Shown here: piece after piece, positions 49,901 to 57,368 of the stretch | Layout of the letters: every line of letters starts with the position of its first letter | Position numbering within the stretch: position 1 is the stretch's first letter | NCBI GenBank assembly: GCA_012932295.1 | Contig: JAAONU010000008.1 | Location: 37,562,949 to 37,626,948, forward strand | DNA: 64,000 nt | Source: Cyclina sinensis | Lineage: Eukaryota > Mollusca > Bivalvia > Venerida > Veneridae | Direction: 5' to 3' | Made by a program: the position numbers and the translations under genes | The notes under the pieces: model-generated | What the model was told of the DNA's origin: nothing | The model's input: only the letters and a program-made list of their open reading frames with translations | The model's database searches: none

Positions 49901-52010
49901 AAAGGTCAAGGCCAAAGTGTCCTTGAATAGCAAAATGGTTTCCGATCAATTACTCTATATATGCCTCTAGAAGGGCATATATATTTTACAAACATCTCTT
50001 GTTTTGTTACAGCAACTCCACTTAAAATAAATCTTTCTTTGTCGTCAAACTCGCTGGAGTGTGAAGCAAGTGCAGGGAATGTTGGAGAGACTGGCTCTGT
50101 TGAAGGAAATGAGAGCGAAGATGGCGCTAGTATCACCATTTCCGGCGGTGCTTCGACTAATTCCAATTGCTGCTCAAGCCAGCCGGATATAGAAACTTCG
50201 TCTGGGTCAGAATCTGTATACGCTCACTTAGGAAGCACCGCTAAAAATACCCCAACCTTTCCTACAACGACGCCTGCTCCAGGATCAACCGCAGGTTCTT
50301 TTAATGACATTATTCTCAATTCAGCAAACAGAACATTTATATTTTCATTAAGTTGTTAAGAGATATAATACAAGCATCTTTTTTAAAGTGTGAATTGCAT
50401 GTTTTCGTTATCACACACCTCTCGAAATGTCTTTTGTGATTGTTGTTAAAAGCTTGATAATAATCATACGACCAGGCTGAATAGAAAGCAACCTTGATGT
50501 TATTTTAAATATGTGTATCATATGTGAAAACAAAATAGATTCTCTAACTAACTACTGTTGAACCATACTTCATTGCTGTGGATTTTTCCGTTCCATTTCC
50601 GAGTTCATGGAATAGGCGAAAAATTCTTTCCTGTAATGTCTTTACATTTAGTAAATCAAACAGCAGTACTGGCTTCATTTGACTTTTCAAATACTGGACA
50701 TCTTGAATCAAAATGATGTTTTGTTAATTTGTGTTTAACCTTATGCCTCATAAACTATCATCCTAAAGCATCTATTTTTTTTCTACAATCATTTTTAAAT
50801 GCCATACATCTTCTTAGCTACTTTGATTACTGTGTTTGTAACTAGTGTCAAAATTATGCGTATTTTAAACACAGAAATCAAATAGAATTACTATGACCTC
50901 AATAAAGAGGTCTCATCTACCTCTTCGTTATGCAATTCTTTCAGCACCGGAGGAGCAATGTGTGACAGATTGTATTTGCCCCTGTGGCTGGGTGAACACA
51001 CCAAAAAACTACACACCTCAAGAATTACAGGCGACGATCTTGAAGCTCCAAGAAAAACTGAAAGTGCCCAAAATGTCTCTTAGTGCAACAGTATGTAGAC
51101 ATTTTATTCCGATTCACACACGCGCTGAACACGATGTATATCTAAAAGCGTGTACCGAATGTTTTAAGGCGATTGTCATAAAAGTTAGTGGTGATGCCAC
51201 TAAGTCATCAAACTTCACATAAGAATTTAATAAGACATTTTTACTTCTAAAACCTGCATAGATTCAGTCGAGCACAGTTAAACATAACGTTTAGATGAAT
51301 AACTGAACTTCGGCGCTCGAGTTGACGAATTCATATGTTGTATTTAGTAACCTGTAGTTGTGTACTGCTATGGACTGGTAACTATTATCAAATAAATTTA
51401 CTGTCGAAATCAACAGTCTCTTTAAGCTATTTTAGCGGTCAAAGTTACCCTGAATGTATCAACGTCAGTTTCCACTGATGTGCAGTTTAAGTAAAAACAT
51501 TTTTAAATAAAATTTTCTTTTTAATCTATCATTCCACAACCCTTTCAGTTAAAACCATTAATTTAGACTCTAGCTGAGGTAAGCTGGACTAGGTAAAACC
51601 TTTGCTATTTAAAATTTACATGATTTATGAACCTTCACGATGTTTTCAGTAATCTTGAGTGTCGTGCGTCTTGGCCAATTTAAACAGAAACGTAACTTTA
51701 AATTCTGCCACAAAATCAAACATGTATATTCGGCTAGACAATGTTTTTCATGCTGTTGCAACTCAGTGAGAAGAGAACAATGAGCATACAGTAGGAACGA
51801 TTCCCTGCGTATTTCCCACTCAATTATATTTTGTAGATCCGGTCCAAAAGTAGTGCAACTGATGAAAGAACCGAGGCAGCCGCGGTAGGATATGTCGCAG
51901 TAGTTTTCCTGGTAACAATGATTGGCGGTATGGTTCTACTTGACTTAACAAGCATTGTAAGGGATGTCCGGATGCTCGTTGGTAATATCAGGGAGGTGTT
52001 TCAACCCTAA
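22858..52010 (+). CDS. IgGFc-binding-domain type I membrane protein, 19 coding exons (whole gene)
   Basis: Nineteen exons with GT/AG borders chain in phase from a signal peptide to a stop, predicting about 1250 residues if one base is discounted in exon 6. Order: signal peptide (1-21), IgGFc-binding domain 1 (about 22-427), MopE-like acidic motif (about 435-450), unassigned module (about 459-609), IgGFc-binding domain 2 (about 610-998), second MopE-like motif (about 1005-1022), acidic loop (about 1034-1050), Ser/Thr-rich stalk (about 1051-1144), Cys-rich segment (about 1145-1193), transmembrane helix (about 1207-1228) and a short basic tail ending VFQP. IgGFc-binding domains occur in FCGBP-like secreted adhesive proteins; ligand and function here are unknown. 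Weak points: exon 6 frame, and the donors of exons 11 and 12. A paralogue starts at 60179. Some introns are very long and repeat-filled. Confidence 0.8.
22922..24788 (+). other. Intron 1 of the IgGFc-binding gene
   Basis: It contains a short minus-strand tRNA-like fragment (about 23215-23262; 'gatctcccgcgtgacaggcc' is the complement of the tRNA-like element at 32895), the 30-bp palindromic minisatellite (23528-23942) and dispersed-repeat sequence at about 24090-24450. Confidence 0.6.
23528..23942 (+). repeat. 30-bp minisatellite with palindromic unit, about 14 copies
   Basis: The unit is GTCACAACCATTCCTGTGAC plus a 10-bp AT-rich spacer (ataaaataac). GTCACA and TGTGAC form a 6-bp inverted repeat with an 8-bp loop in almost every copy. 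ACGTCA, a half CRE-like word, recurs at many unit junctions. Reading frames across it only give repeated low-complexity peptide; not a gene. Confidence 0.95.
24789..26005 (+). CDS. Exon 2: IgGFc-binding domain 1 in a single exon
   Basis: A 1217-base exon after acceptor ttccttcttttag, entered in phase 1 and left in phase 0 at GAG|gtgact. It encodes about 405 residues with the family's conserved blocks: FLAIPDNHLGNEYYVITYC, GGFCQFAVAG, LHIESRADLSGTYI, VAVFVGARDVPT, IEQIPPVKKWGTEFVV, VLIVQIMSLNLYND, AMVLVPHVKQWT and SYGYCDG near the end. Several N-glycosylation sequons occur (NFS, NCT, NDT). The same block order is found in the paralogous exon at 60612-61885. Confidence 0.9.
26408..26501 (+). 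CDS. Exon 3: MopE-like acidic motif (degenerate)
   Basis: Phase 0 to phase 1 (AGA G|gtaaac). Encodes ECKESVPTPGDGVDNNCNG then KVDEQECTDDDR. The GDGVDNxCxGxxDE pattern matches the putative metal-binding motif family named after MopE (Pfam Cu-binding_MopE). Compared with the copy in exon 15 it has N for D at two acidic positions and Q for E at a third. Confidence 0.85.
26726..26935 (-). repeat. SINE-like dispersed repeat, copy 2
   Basis: It shares 'atggtctgcac', 'cagtcggtaag' and 'aattaatggatc' with 4598-4695. On the minus strand, 'gtggttcgatctcaggtcggcc' (about 26752-26731) resembles a tRNA B-box region, suggesting a tRNA-derived SINE. It ends about 15 bases before the acceptor of exon 4. Confidence 0.5.
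26951..27114 (+). CDS. Exon 4: unassigned module, first part
   Basis: Acceptor ttgcatttacag, phase 1 in, phase 0 out (CAT|gtaaga). Encodes DITFTSDQEHNSATTAHKS, then IRIAGKEKVTFKVSSCGVAV and VRLQADLQPDVSVTVH. The alternating hydrophobic pattern suggests beta strands. I do not recognise the family. The 'TFKVSSC' and later 'YTISW' words faintly recall FAMeT-type domains, but its conserved glycine/tryptophan signature is absent. Skipping this exon would put exon 5 out of frame, which supports its use. Confidence 0.75.
27420..27760 (+). repeat. Dispersed repeat in intron 4
   Basis: It shares 'gacgatgtgt', 'acctccaagatcaa', 'gcagaaatgttaaccacc' and 'aggtcacatttcgaggtcgaaggtca'-like words with the cluster at 12850-13506. 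Same bivalve-type dispersed repeat family. Confidence 0.55.
27949..28095 (+). CDS. Exon 5: unassigned module, Cys-containing part
   Basis: Acceptor tgtcatctag, phase 0 both sides, donor TTT|gtaagt (strong). Encodes 49 residues including MIQTCAPACDEAKF, NNTGCEGANMYTISWALNN and NTRHLF. Three cysteines are close together. The other frames contain stops, and only phase 0 entry from exon 4 gives an open reading. Confidence 0.75.
28617..28720 (+). CDS. Exon 6: unassigned module, with a one-base frame problem
   Basis: Acceptor attattcag. The frame entered from exon 5 reads GVNSLEEIEFIIPEEIKYDV and M, then meets a stop (TAA at 28702-28704). The last 37 bases read smoothly one frame over (VSAFVGSANFVI) into exon 7. 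The exon is 104 bases where 103 would keep phase, and the switch falls at a four-T run (28680-28683). Alternatives are a real frameshift allele, a sequencing or assembly indel, or use of a weak internal donor at 28684 (gtttca), which would keep phase but drop 37 bases. Confidence 0.55.
29608..29646 (+). CDS. Exon 7: 39-base linker exon
   Basis: Acceptor ccctgtttcag, donor G|gtgagt (strong), phase 1 on both sides. Encodes about 13 residues, DLPEKDCKKIIYG, with one cysteine. Phase 1 output matches exon 8 exactly. It probably joins the unassigned module to the second IgGFc-binding domain. Confidence 0.7.
30065..30255 (+). CDS. Exon 8: start of IgGFc-binding domain 2
   Basis: Acceptor ttttatttttag, phase 1 in, phase 0 out at AAA|gtaagt. 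Encodes VPDSFGKTFKILEIGTNDV, IFITNAVDETTNVDIINNG and TLKVPDTATPSADTK. This fits the N-terminal 'G..F.v.f..N' and 'tpv.V......' strands of IgGFc-binding domains of the vertebrate FCGBP type, which are less obvious in domain 1. Confidence 0.8.
30870..32818 (+). repeat. 25-bp minisatellite in intron 8
   Basis: The consensus unit is gttattactagtgtatagagaaagt (25 bp), about 75 copies. It is most regular around 31230-31500 and 32380-32470 and diverged elsewhere. A remnant continues after the tRNA-like pair at 33449-33590, so the pair inserted into the array. Confidence 0.93.
32821..33165 (+). repeat. tRNA-like element, copy 1 of a 345-bp tandem
   Basis: It starts gttacggtctagtgcacact. A tRNA-like core lies at 32897-32960, with A-box TGGCTCAGTGG and a degenerate B-box gtttgagtccc. 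It then carries 'ggggctcgtccgggatgacc' and an AT-rich tail. The pattern fits a tRNA-derived SINE or tRNA-like repeat. The mismatched stems argue against a working tRNA gene. Confidence 0.75.
33166..33448 (+). repeat. tRNA-like element, copy 2 of the tandem
   Basis: It begins with the same gttacggtctagtgcacac, 345 bases after copy 1, and is nearly identical. Its tRNA-like core is at 33231-33292, with a better B-box (agttcgaatcc). It ends near 33448, where the 25-bp minisatellite resumes. Confidence 0.75.
33733..36257 (+). repeat. 40-bp minisatellite in intron 8, about 62 copies
   Basis: The consensus unit is TAGTTTCTGTCTAGAATTCC followed by ctatccagctggcaaatttg (40 bp). The right end (35880-36255) is the most homogeneous. 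Most copies carry TCTAGAATTC or TTTAGAATTC. There is no open reading frame through it. Confidence 0.95.
36407..36835. mobile_element. MITE with perfect 21-bp inverted ends and TTAA borders; internal tRNA-like sequence
   Basis: The left end TTAAAGCGACTGACTCACAG is matched exactly in reverse complement at 36815-36835 (21 bp with the next base). TTAA at both ends fits a piggyBac-type target-site duplication. Inside, 36623-36687 holds an A-box-like 'gcagctcattggtctaga' and a consensus B-box GGTTCGAATCC (36677-36687). No transposase is present. Confidence 0.75.
37122..37263 (+). CDS. Exon 9: IgGFc-binding domain 2
   Basis: Acceptor cctcttcttcag, phase 0 in, phase 1 out at ACAG|gtaagg (strong). 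Encodes VTIKADNEISVYVIRQVQPG, then LSSFPIIPADVLGPNYHLF. 'I.A..eI.VY......S....L.lPvdvLG..Y' is a hallmark block of IgGFc-binding domains. Confidence 0.88.
37608..37712 (+). CDS. Exon 10: IgGFc-binding domain 2
   Basis: Acceptor gtaattcacag, phase 1 to phase 1, donor AATG|gtaaca. Encodes GKICTFLAVEGTAVTNVIAD and PVNGLEEITKDMYDN. It corresponds to the 'F.VvAtednTtVti' strand block. The in-frame reading is short but stop-free, and phases match both neighbours. Confidence 0.8.
38493..38615 (+). CDS. Exon 11: IgGFc-binding domain 2, Cys-rich insert
   Basis: Acceptor gttttcctctag, phase 1 in. Encodes GLNKCVRKQVNTHCKTSGNS, then CQQLTLLEKAYVIIEWNRHEL. 'LTLLEKAYVI' matches the 'F.LnEyeVLhIes..dLsGT' block of domain 1. 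The right border is uncertain. The best in-phase donor is at 38616 (gtttca, weak). A later one near 38655 (gtgaaa) also keeps phase 1 but adds 13 residues not expected for the domain. Confidence 0.7.
39006..39271 (+). CDS. Exon 12: IgGFc-binding domain 2 core
   Basis: Acceptor ttttcatttaag, phase 1 in. Encodes NTPLAVVCGSPDSVAQMPPR, EALGRQHYIPKL, and EIHLVATEDSTVVIIRGDYD. It aligns by motif with domain 1 'VAVFVGARDVP...IEQIPPVKKWGTEFVV...DVIKILTKNDDTTV'. The in-frame left border could also be 39020 (catcag|CAT). The phase-correct right end is AGA|gtgacc (39272). The nearby better-looking donor at 39280 would create a stop in exon 13. Confidence 0.82.
39963..40126 (+). CDS. Exon 13: IgGFc-binding domain 2
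   Basis: Acceptor tattctttcag, phase 0 in, phase 2 out at TTTAA|gtaaat. Encodes IYNITSTKPIQVQLQLRRST and VTPIWASLVVIPPVDQYKTK. The 'It.t.PiqV.q......P....lv.iPpv.qy' pattern corresponds to 'ITTTKPVLIVQIMSL...PAMVLVPHVKQW' in domain 1. Confidence 0.85.
40740..41640 (+). repeat. Dispersed repeat in intron 13
   Basis: Contains 'aagaaacccaaat', 'ttgttcagatcatgacccta', 'ttcaaatcatggcccatggg' and 'gttttgcatgtcgact'-like words typical of the bivalve interspersed repeats. No coding capacity. Boundaries are approximate. Confidence 0.4.
41950..42124 (+). CDS. Exon 14: end of IgGFc-binding domain 2
   Basis: Acceptor cattgtgttttag, phase 2 in (completing AAG), phase 0 out at AAG|gtataa. Encodes SSTAVDKFGSDVTSKVSGSG, QIIQYNSPTFSLTFLSSQTP and GGMIVVPSDVNYDDINK. 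This is the C-terminal strand block that, in domain 1, precedes the MopE-like motif. Confidence 0.85.
43776..44100 (+). repeat. Dispersed repeat starting atgcccccaca...gtccgtccgtctgtccc
   Basis: Has the typical head 'ttatgcccccacattgtttgg', then GTCCGTCCGTCTGTCC and a body with 'cctgtatctccaaaagcactggag'-type sequence. An inverted version of the head (gatgggggcataa) occurs at 49390-49403. Confidence 0.6.
44150..44610 (+). pseudogene. Endonuclease-domain fragment, Helentron or related
   Basis: A frame at 44340-44608 reads KTDFINDLTHKADQTSADVL, LLGDFNLAFNSTNYTRLLQK and GGSTIDLLYIQNN, ending SDNSIVALQLDT and a stop. GDFN and ST(I)DLLY parallel the endonuclease remnant at 14423-14937, though the two copies are clearly different. 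The upstream part is frameshifted. It lies inside intron 14. Confidence 0.65.
45350..46290 (+). pseudogene. Tc1-like transposase relic
   Basis: Readable pieces include SDESRFNLICADCRIRLFRR, LERDRLGGDSVMA and GGIMGSEKTYLVINGN, then VLRPVIPFLQ, GCLMHDTHNAKL and ISDVRRPYVR-like sequence near 46210. They match the DDE core of Tc1-type transposases: first D in SDES, second in MHDTHNA where an active element would have QDNA. N-terminal helix-turn-helix sequence is visible but frameshifted. At least four in-frame stops make it dead. Clear inverted ends were not found. Confidence 0.75.
47710..47815 (+). CDS. Exon 15: MopE-like acidic motif (intact)
   Basis: Acceptor tctatttgtcag, phase 0 in, phase 1 out at ATAG|gtaaag (strong). 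Encodes ICRVTAGQPGDGVDNDCDGL, then IDEEQCSDDVTPGTI. PGDGVDNDCDGxxDEE is a full match to the MopE-type metal-binding pattern. Many invertebrate IgGFc-binding proteins carry it directly after the domain. Confidence 0.9.
48575..48625 (+). CDS. Exon 16: acidic calcium-loop-like exon
   Basis: Acceptor atctttttag, phase 1 to phase 1, donor AGTG|gtatgt. Only 51 bases, encoding DVDIDGSLNEDCASNTS. The D-x-D-x-D-G-x-x-x-E-D-C spacing resembles EF-hand-like or thrombospondin type 3-like loops. It directly continues the acidic motif of exon 15. Confidence 0.8.
48626..50012 (+). other. Intron 16, filled by an inverted pair of dispersed repeats
   Basis: About 48750-49400 carries several tandem modules of the type 'ggtcactgtgaccttgacc...tgacctgaaaa...ttattgatcggaaa'. 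About 49500-49965 carries the reverse-complement modules ('gaccttgaaaagca', 'ttttcaggtcattaggtcaaa', 'tttccgatcaattac'). The first arm ends with 'accgacggaccgaccgac' and 'gatgggggcataa'. Confidence 0.7.
50013..50294 (+). CDS. Exon 17: Ser/Thr-rich stalk
   Basis: Acceptor gttttgttacag, phase 1 in and out (GCAG|gttctt). About 94 residues rich in Ser, Thr, Gly and Glu: LSLSSNSLECEASAGN, ITISGGASTNSNCCSSQPD and TPTFPTTTPAPGST. The closing TTTPAPGST run looks like an O-glycosylated mucin-type stalk (inference). Three cysteines occur, including a CC pair. Confidence 0.8.
50945..51090 (+). CDS. Exon 18: Cys-rich juxtamembrane segment
   Basis: Acceptor gcaattctttcag, phase 1 in, phase 0 out at ACA|gtatgt (strong). 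Encodes APEEQCVTDCICPCGWVNTP, then YTPQELQATILKLQEKLKVP and KMSLSAT. CxxxCxCxC followed by a 'TPQEL...KLQEKL' helical segment is a pattern I associate with C-termini of molluscan IgGFc-type membrane proteins (from memory, not checked). Confidence 0.85.
51837..52010 (+). CDS. Exon 19: transmembrane helix, cytoplasmic tail and stop
   Basis: Acceptor attatattttgtag, phase 0. Encodes IRSKSSATDERTE, then the hydrophobic run AAAVGYVAVVFLVTMIGGMV and LLDL, then TSIVRDVRMLVGNIREVFQP and TAA (52008-52010). Basic residues follow the helix, consistent with a type I membrane protein and a tail of about 20 residues. No GPI signal. Confidence 0.88.
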   Translation: MRSKSSATDERTEAAAVGYVAVVFLVTMIGGMVLLDLTSIVRDVRMLVGNIREVFQP

Positions 52011-52144
52011 CTGGTCAGGGTCTCTAGAAAAGCTTGTGTATGGAGAGATGATTTCAGTCAATCTGCTACTTTGAAGTAATCGTCAGTTTTTTTTCTCAAG
52101 AAGCACGTGTGACATGTTTTCAACACTGAATTGTCATTATTCAT

Positions 52145-52854
52145 CCAACGATGACACTGTGATCATATGCAATGCTCATTCTGTGATCCATATTTAAAGC
52201 TGATACTGTGATCTATATCCAACGCTGATACTGTGATCTATATAAAACGCCGTAACTGTGATCTCTATCAAACGCTGACACTGTGATCAATAACAAACAC
52301 TAACATTGCGATCTTGATCCAAAGCTGACACTTCGGTCTGTGTCAAACAATAGCACAATAATTTATATCCATTGTTGCACTGCTTTAACTAATTCCGACT
52401 CTGAACTTTGTATCATCGCTTTATCTGTGATCATTTTTCATCGCTGACATTGTGATCTGATTTCAACGTTGACACTTTGATCTGTTTACAACGCTGACAC
52501 TATATAACTGAACGCTAGCACTGTACGTTATGTCCAAGTGTGGTCATGCCTGTATCTCTTACTACTCTAACAGTAATTCTCAGATATTAATTCTATATAA
52601 GTATTTTAAAAAAAAGGTGAACAAGGGAGCTAAGAAAAAATCAAGGTGCAATGTCATTTTCTGAATTGTAAACAGTTACACTTAAGATTCTTTATTTTTC
52701 AGGAAATATTCTTTATGAGTATTGAAATGTAATATAAGTACATGCAATAACTATTTAAAAGAGTAAAAAGAATAAAAGGAACAGTACTGGTTAAATCAAA
52801 CACTAAATGCTTACTCTGATTTTGTTCTATGTTGCCATTGTGACTTTTATTTTA
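52145..52854 (+). repeat. Decayed left edge of the 25-bp satellite, then spacer
   Basis: From 52145 to about 52530 the unit 'cgctgacactgtgatctatatccaa' (25 bp, heavily mutated) repeats. It lines up with the main array unit (CTGACA..GTGA..T.TAT). About 300 bases of AT-rich sequence without repeats follow. Confidence 0.75.
52771..52776 (+). terminator. Possible polyadenylation signal AATAAA
   Basis: AATAAA lies 761 bases after the stop codon and just before the 25-bp satellite. No clear GU-rich downstream element was assessed. The 3' end may lie elsewhere. Confidence 0.3.
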
Positions 52855-55800
52855 CAGCGACATCTTTAATTTTAATTTACACTGATATTGTGACTTGTAT
52901 TTTACACTGACATTGTGACCTGTATTTTATACTGACATTGTGACCTTTATTTTACACAGACATTGTGACCTTAATTTTACATTGACATTGTGACTTTTAT
53001 TTTACACAGACATTGTGACCTTTATTTTACACTGACATTGTGACTTGTATTTTACACAAACATTGTGACCTTTATTTTACACTGATATTGTGACTTGTAT
53101 TTTACACTGACATTGTGACCTGTATTTTACACTGACATTGTGACCTTTATTTTACACTGACATTGTGACTTTTATTTCACACAGACATTGTGACTTTTAT
53201 TTTACACTGACATTGTGACCTTTATTTTACACCGACATTGTGACTTGTATTTTACACAGACATTGTGACCTTTATTTTACACTGATATTGTGACTTGTAT
53301 TTTACACTGACATTGTGACCTGTATTACACTGACATTGTGACTTTTATTTTAAACTGACATTGTGACTTTTATTTCACACAGACATTGTGACCTTTATTT
53401 TACACTGACATTGTGACTTTTATTTTACACAGACATTGTGACTTTCATTTTACACAGTATTGTGACCTTTATTTGACACTGACATTGTGACTTTTATTTT
53501 ACACAGACATTGTGACCTTTATTTTACACTGACATTGTGACCTTTATTTTACACTGACATTGTGACTTTAATGGTACACAGACATTGTGACCTTTATTTA
53601 ACACTGACATTGTGACCTTTAGTTTAAACAGACATTGTGACTTTTATTTAAGAGCCCCATCTTTAATTTTAATTTACACTGATATGTTGACTTGTTTTTT
53701 ACACTGACATGGTGACCTTTATGTTACACTGACATGATGACCTTTATTTTACACTGACATTGTGACCTTTATTTTACACTGACATTGTGACCTTTATTTT
53801 ACACTGACATAGTGACCTTTATTTTACACTGACTTTGTGCCTTGTATTTTACACAGACATTGTGACCTTTATTTTACACTGACTGTGTGCCTTGTATTTT
53901 ACACAGACATTGTGACCTTTATTTTACACTGACATTGTGACTTTCATTTTACACTGACTTTGTGACTTTTATTTTACACAGACATTGTGACCTTTATTTC
54001 ACACTGACATTGAGACTTTTATTGTACACTGACTTTGTGACTTTTATTTTACACTGACATTGTGACTTTAATTTTACACTGATATTGTGACTTGTATTTT
54101 ACACTGACTTTGTGACTTTTATTTTACACAGACATTGTGACCTTTTTTTTACACTGACATTGTGACTTTAATTTTACACTGACATTGTGACTTTTATTTT
54201 ACACAGACATTGTGACTTTTATTTTACACAGACATTGTGACCTTTATTTCACACTGACATTGACACTTTTATTGTACACTGACTTTGTGACTTTTATTTT
54301 ACACAGACATTGTGACTTTTATTGTACACTGACATTGTGACTTTAATTTTACACTGACATTGTGACTTTTATTGTACACTGACTTTGTGACTTTTATTTT
54401 ACACAGACATTGTGACCTTTTTTTTACACTGACATTGTGACTTTAATTTTACACAGACATTGTGACTTTTATTTTACACAGACATTGTGACTTTTATTTT
54501 ACACTGACATTGTGACTTTAATTTTACACTGACATTGTTACTTTTATTTTACACTGACATTGTTACTTTTATTTTACACTGACATTGTTACTTTTATTTT
54601 ACACTGACATTGTGACTTTAATTTTACACTGACATTGTTACTTTTATTTTACACTGACATTGTGACCTTTATTTTACACTGACTTTGTTACTTTTATTTT
54701 ACACTGACATTGTGACTTTAATTTACACTGACATTGTGACTTTAATTTTACACAGACATTGTGACCTTTATTTTACACTGACATTGTTACTTTTATTTTA
54801 CACTGACTTTGTGACTTGTATTTTACACAGACATTGTGACCTTTATTTTACACTGACATTGTGACTTTTATTTTACAGCGACATCTTTAATTTTAATTTA
54901 CACTGATATGTTGACTTGTATTTTACACAGACATTGTGACCTTTATTTTACACTGACATTGTGACTTTTATTTTACAGCGACATCTTTAATTTTAATTTA
55001 CACTGATATGTTGACTTGTATTTTACACAGACATTGTGACCTTTATTTTACACTGACATTGTGACTTTTATTTTACAGCGACATCTTTAATTTTAATTTA
55101 CACTGATATGTTGACTTGTATTTTACACAGACATTGTGACCTTTATTTTACACTGACATTGTGACTTTTATTTTACAGCGACATCTTTAATTTTAATTTA
55201 CACTGATATGTTGACTTGTATTTTACACAGACATTGTGACCTTTATTTTACACTGACATTGTGACTTTTATTTTACAGCGACATCTTAAATTTTAATTTA
55301 CACTGATATGTTGACTTGTATTTTACACAGACATTGTGACCTTTATTTTACACAGACATTGTGACCTTTATTTTACACAGACATTGTGACCTTTATTTCA
55401 CACTGACATTGAGACTTTTATTGTACACTGACTTTGTGACTTGTATTTTACACAGACATTGTGACTTTTATTTTACACTGACATTGTGACTTTTATTGTA
55501 CACTGACTTTGTGACTTTTATTTTACACTGACATTGTGACTTTTATTGTACACTGACTTTGTGACCTTTATTTTACACTGACATTGTGACTATAATTTTA
55601 CACTGACATTGTGACTTTAATTGTACACTGACTTTGTGACTTGTATTTTACACAGACATTGTGACTTTTATTTTACACTGACATTGTGACTTTAATTTTA
55701 CACTGACATTGTTACTTTTATTTTACACTGACATTGTTACTTTTATTTTACACTGATATTGTTACTTTTATTTTACACTGACATTGTGACTTTAATTTTA

Positions 55801-56330
55801 CACTGACATTGTTACTTTTATTTTACACTGACATTGTGACCTTTATTTTACACTGACTTTGTTACTTTTATTTTACACTGACATTGTGACTTTAATTTAC
55901 ACTGACATTGTGACTTTTATTTTACACAGACATTGTGACCTTTATTTTACACTGACATTGTGACTTTTATTTTACACTGACATTGTTACTTTTATTTTAC
56001 ACTGACTTTGTGACTTGTTTTTTACACAGACATTGTGACCTTTATTTTACACTGACATTGTGACTTTTATTTTACAGCGACATCTTTAATTTTAATTTAC
56101 ACTGATATGTTGACTTGTATTTTACACAGACATTGTGACCTTTATTTTACACTGACATTGTGACATTTATTTTACCGCGACATCTTTAATTTTAATTTAC
56201 ACTGATATGTTGACTTGTATTTTACACAGACATTGTGACATTTATTTTACACAGACATTGTGACCTGTATTTTACACTGACATTGTGACTTTTATTTTAC
56301 ACTGACATTGTGACTTAAATCCTACGCTAA
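52855..56330 (+). repeat. 25-bp satellite, main array of about 138 copies
   Basis: The unit is acactgacattgtgacttttatttt (25 bp), with alternates caCAGA/caCTGA and acCTTT/acTTTT. A 100-bp higher-order unit (four monomers, marked by 'ttttacagcgacatcttta') repeats five times at exact 100-base steps from 54871 to about 55370. Single related copies occur near 52850, 53650 and 56070. No coding frame. Confidence 0.97.
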
Positions 56331-56575
56331 CAAGGTAAGTTTTATTCTACGCTGACATCGGTTTTTTTTTATATCCCACGCTGAAACTATGAGATATATT
56401 CTACGCTGACATTGTAACATTGTGAGTTTTATCTTACACCGACACTAACGTTTACAATTCACTTACACTGGGACTTTTATCTTCACCTGACAGTGTTAGT
56501 TAAATAATATGCTGCCATTGTTGTTTTTCTCCTACACTAACACTGTAAATTCTATCCTACGCTGAAACTACGCGC
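56331..56575 (+). repeat. Decayed right edge of the 25-bp satellite
   Basis: Degenerate units such as 'cgctgacatcgg', 'cgctgaaactatgag', 'cgctgacattgtaac' and 'cactaacactgtaa' continue at about 25-base spacing to about 56570. Confidence 0.75.
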
Positions 56576-57117
56576 TCGTGAATATGTTTAATTGTATCAC
56601 TTCTCGATGAGATATATTCCATATTCACGAAAAACAAACAAATATCCTCTATATATAAAGTAGGATTTACGTTAATAGCTTTCAGATTGTCAACATACGC
56701 GTGTAGCTTTGAGAACAGTATTAGGACAATAGTTATGTATTGAAACGCAATATTGATATAATGATCTAGTTTTCCCAAGCCCCAATCTGGTAACCCCATT
56801 CATTTTCCCCGTGCACTGTTTAAAAGGGGGTCGGAGAGCCATCCCCCATCAACCTTACAATATTTCATTCTTAAAATTTTACAATAAAATAAATCAAGAA
56901 AATAAGTTGACAAGTTTATATAATATTTCGGGAATACGGAGAAAACAAAAATGTTGGGACTTTTATTAGAATATATGTTAATAGCTTTCAATTAGGCAAA
57001 ACACGTATGTAACTTAGAAAAAAAAATTAAGACTATATTAAAACGCAATATTGATATAATTAACATAATAGAAACTGTCTCGCTACCAACTTTGTGTTTG
57101 AACTAAAGGCTGATGGT
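56576..57117. other. Non-coding stretch with a weak internal duplication
   Basis: No supported exon. 'gttaatagctttcagat' (56673) with 'aaacgcaatattgatataat' (56741) recurs as 'gttaatagctttcaat' (56978) with 'aaacgcaatattgatataat' (57041), so a segment of about 300 bp is duplicated. Confidence 0.5.
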
Positions 57118-57368
57118 TGTGGTTGCCCATGTATGTATGTCACTCTCGCTGTGTTGTTTACGCTTGCATGTATGTATGTCACTCTCCGCTGTGTTGTTTA
57201 CGCTTGCATGTATGTATGTCACTCTGGCTTTGTTGTTAACGCTTGCATGTATGTATGTCACTCTCGCTGTGTTGTTTACGCTTGCATGTATGTATGTCAC
57301 TCTGGCTGTGTTGTTTACGCTTGCATGTATGTATGTCACTCTCGCTGTGTTGTTTACGCTTGCATGTA
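57118..57368 (+). repeat. 39-bp minisatellite, about 6.5 copies
   Basis: The unit is gtatgtatgtcactctcgct followed by gtgttgtttacgcttgcat (39 bp). Because 39 is a multiple of three and the unit has no stop in several frames, it creates spurious open frames with a 13-residue repeat on both strands. No gene is indicated. Confidence 0.92.

Noticed and set aside
49906..50166. Minus-strand 86-residue open frame
   Set aside because: Shadow of the Ser/Thr-rich stalk exon and adjoining repeat.
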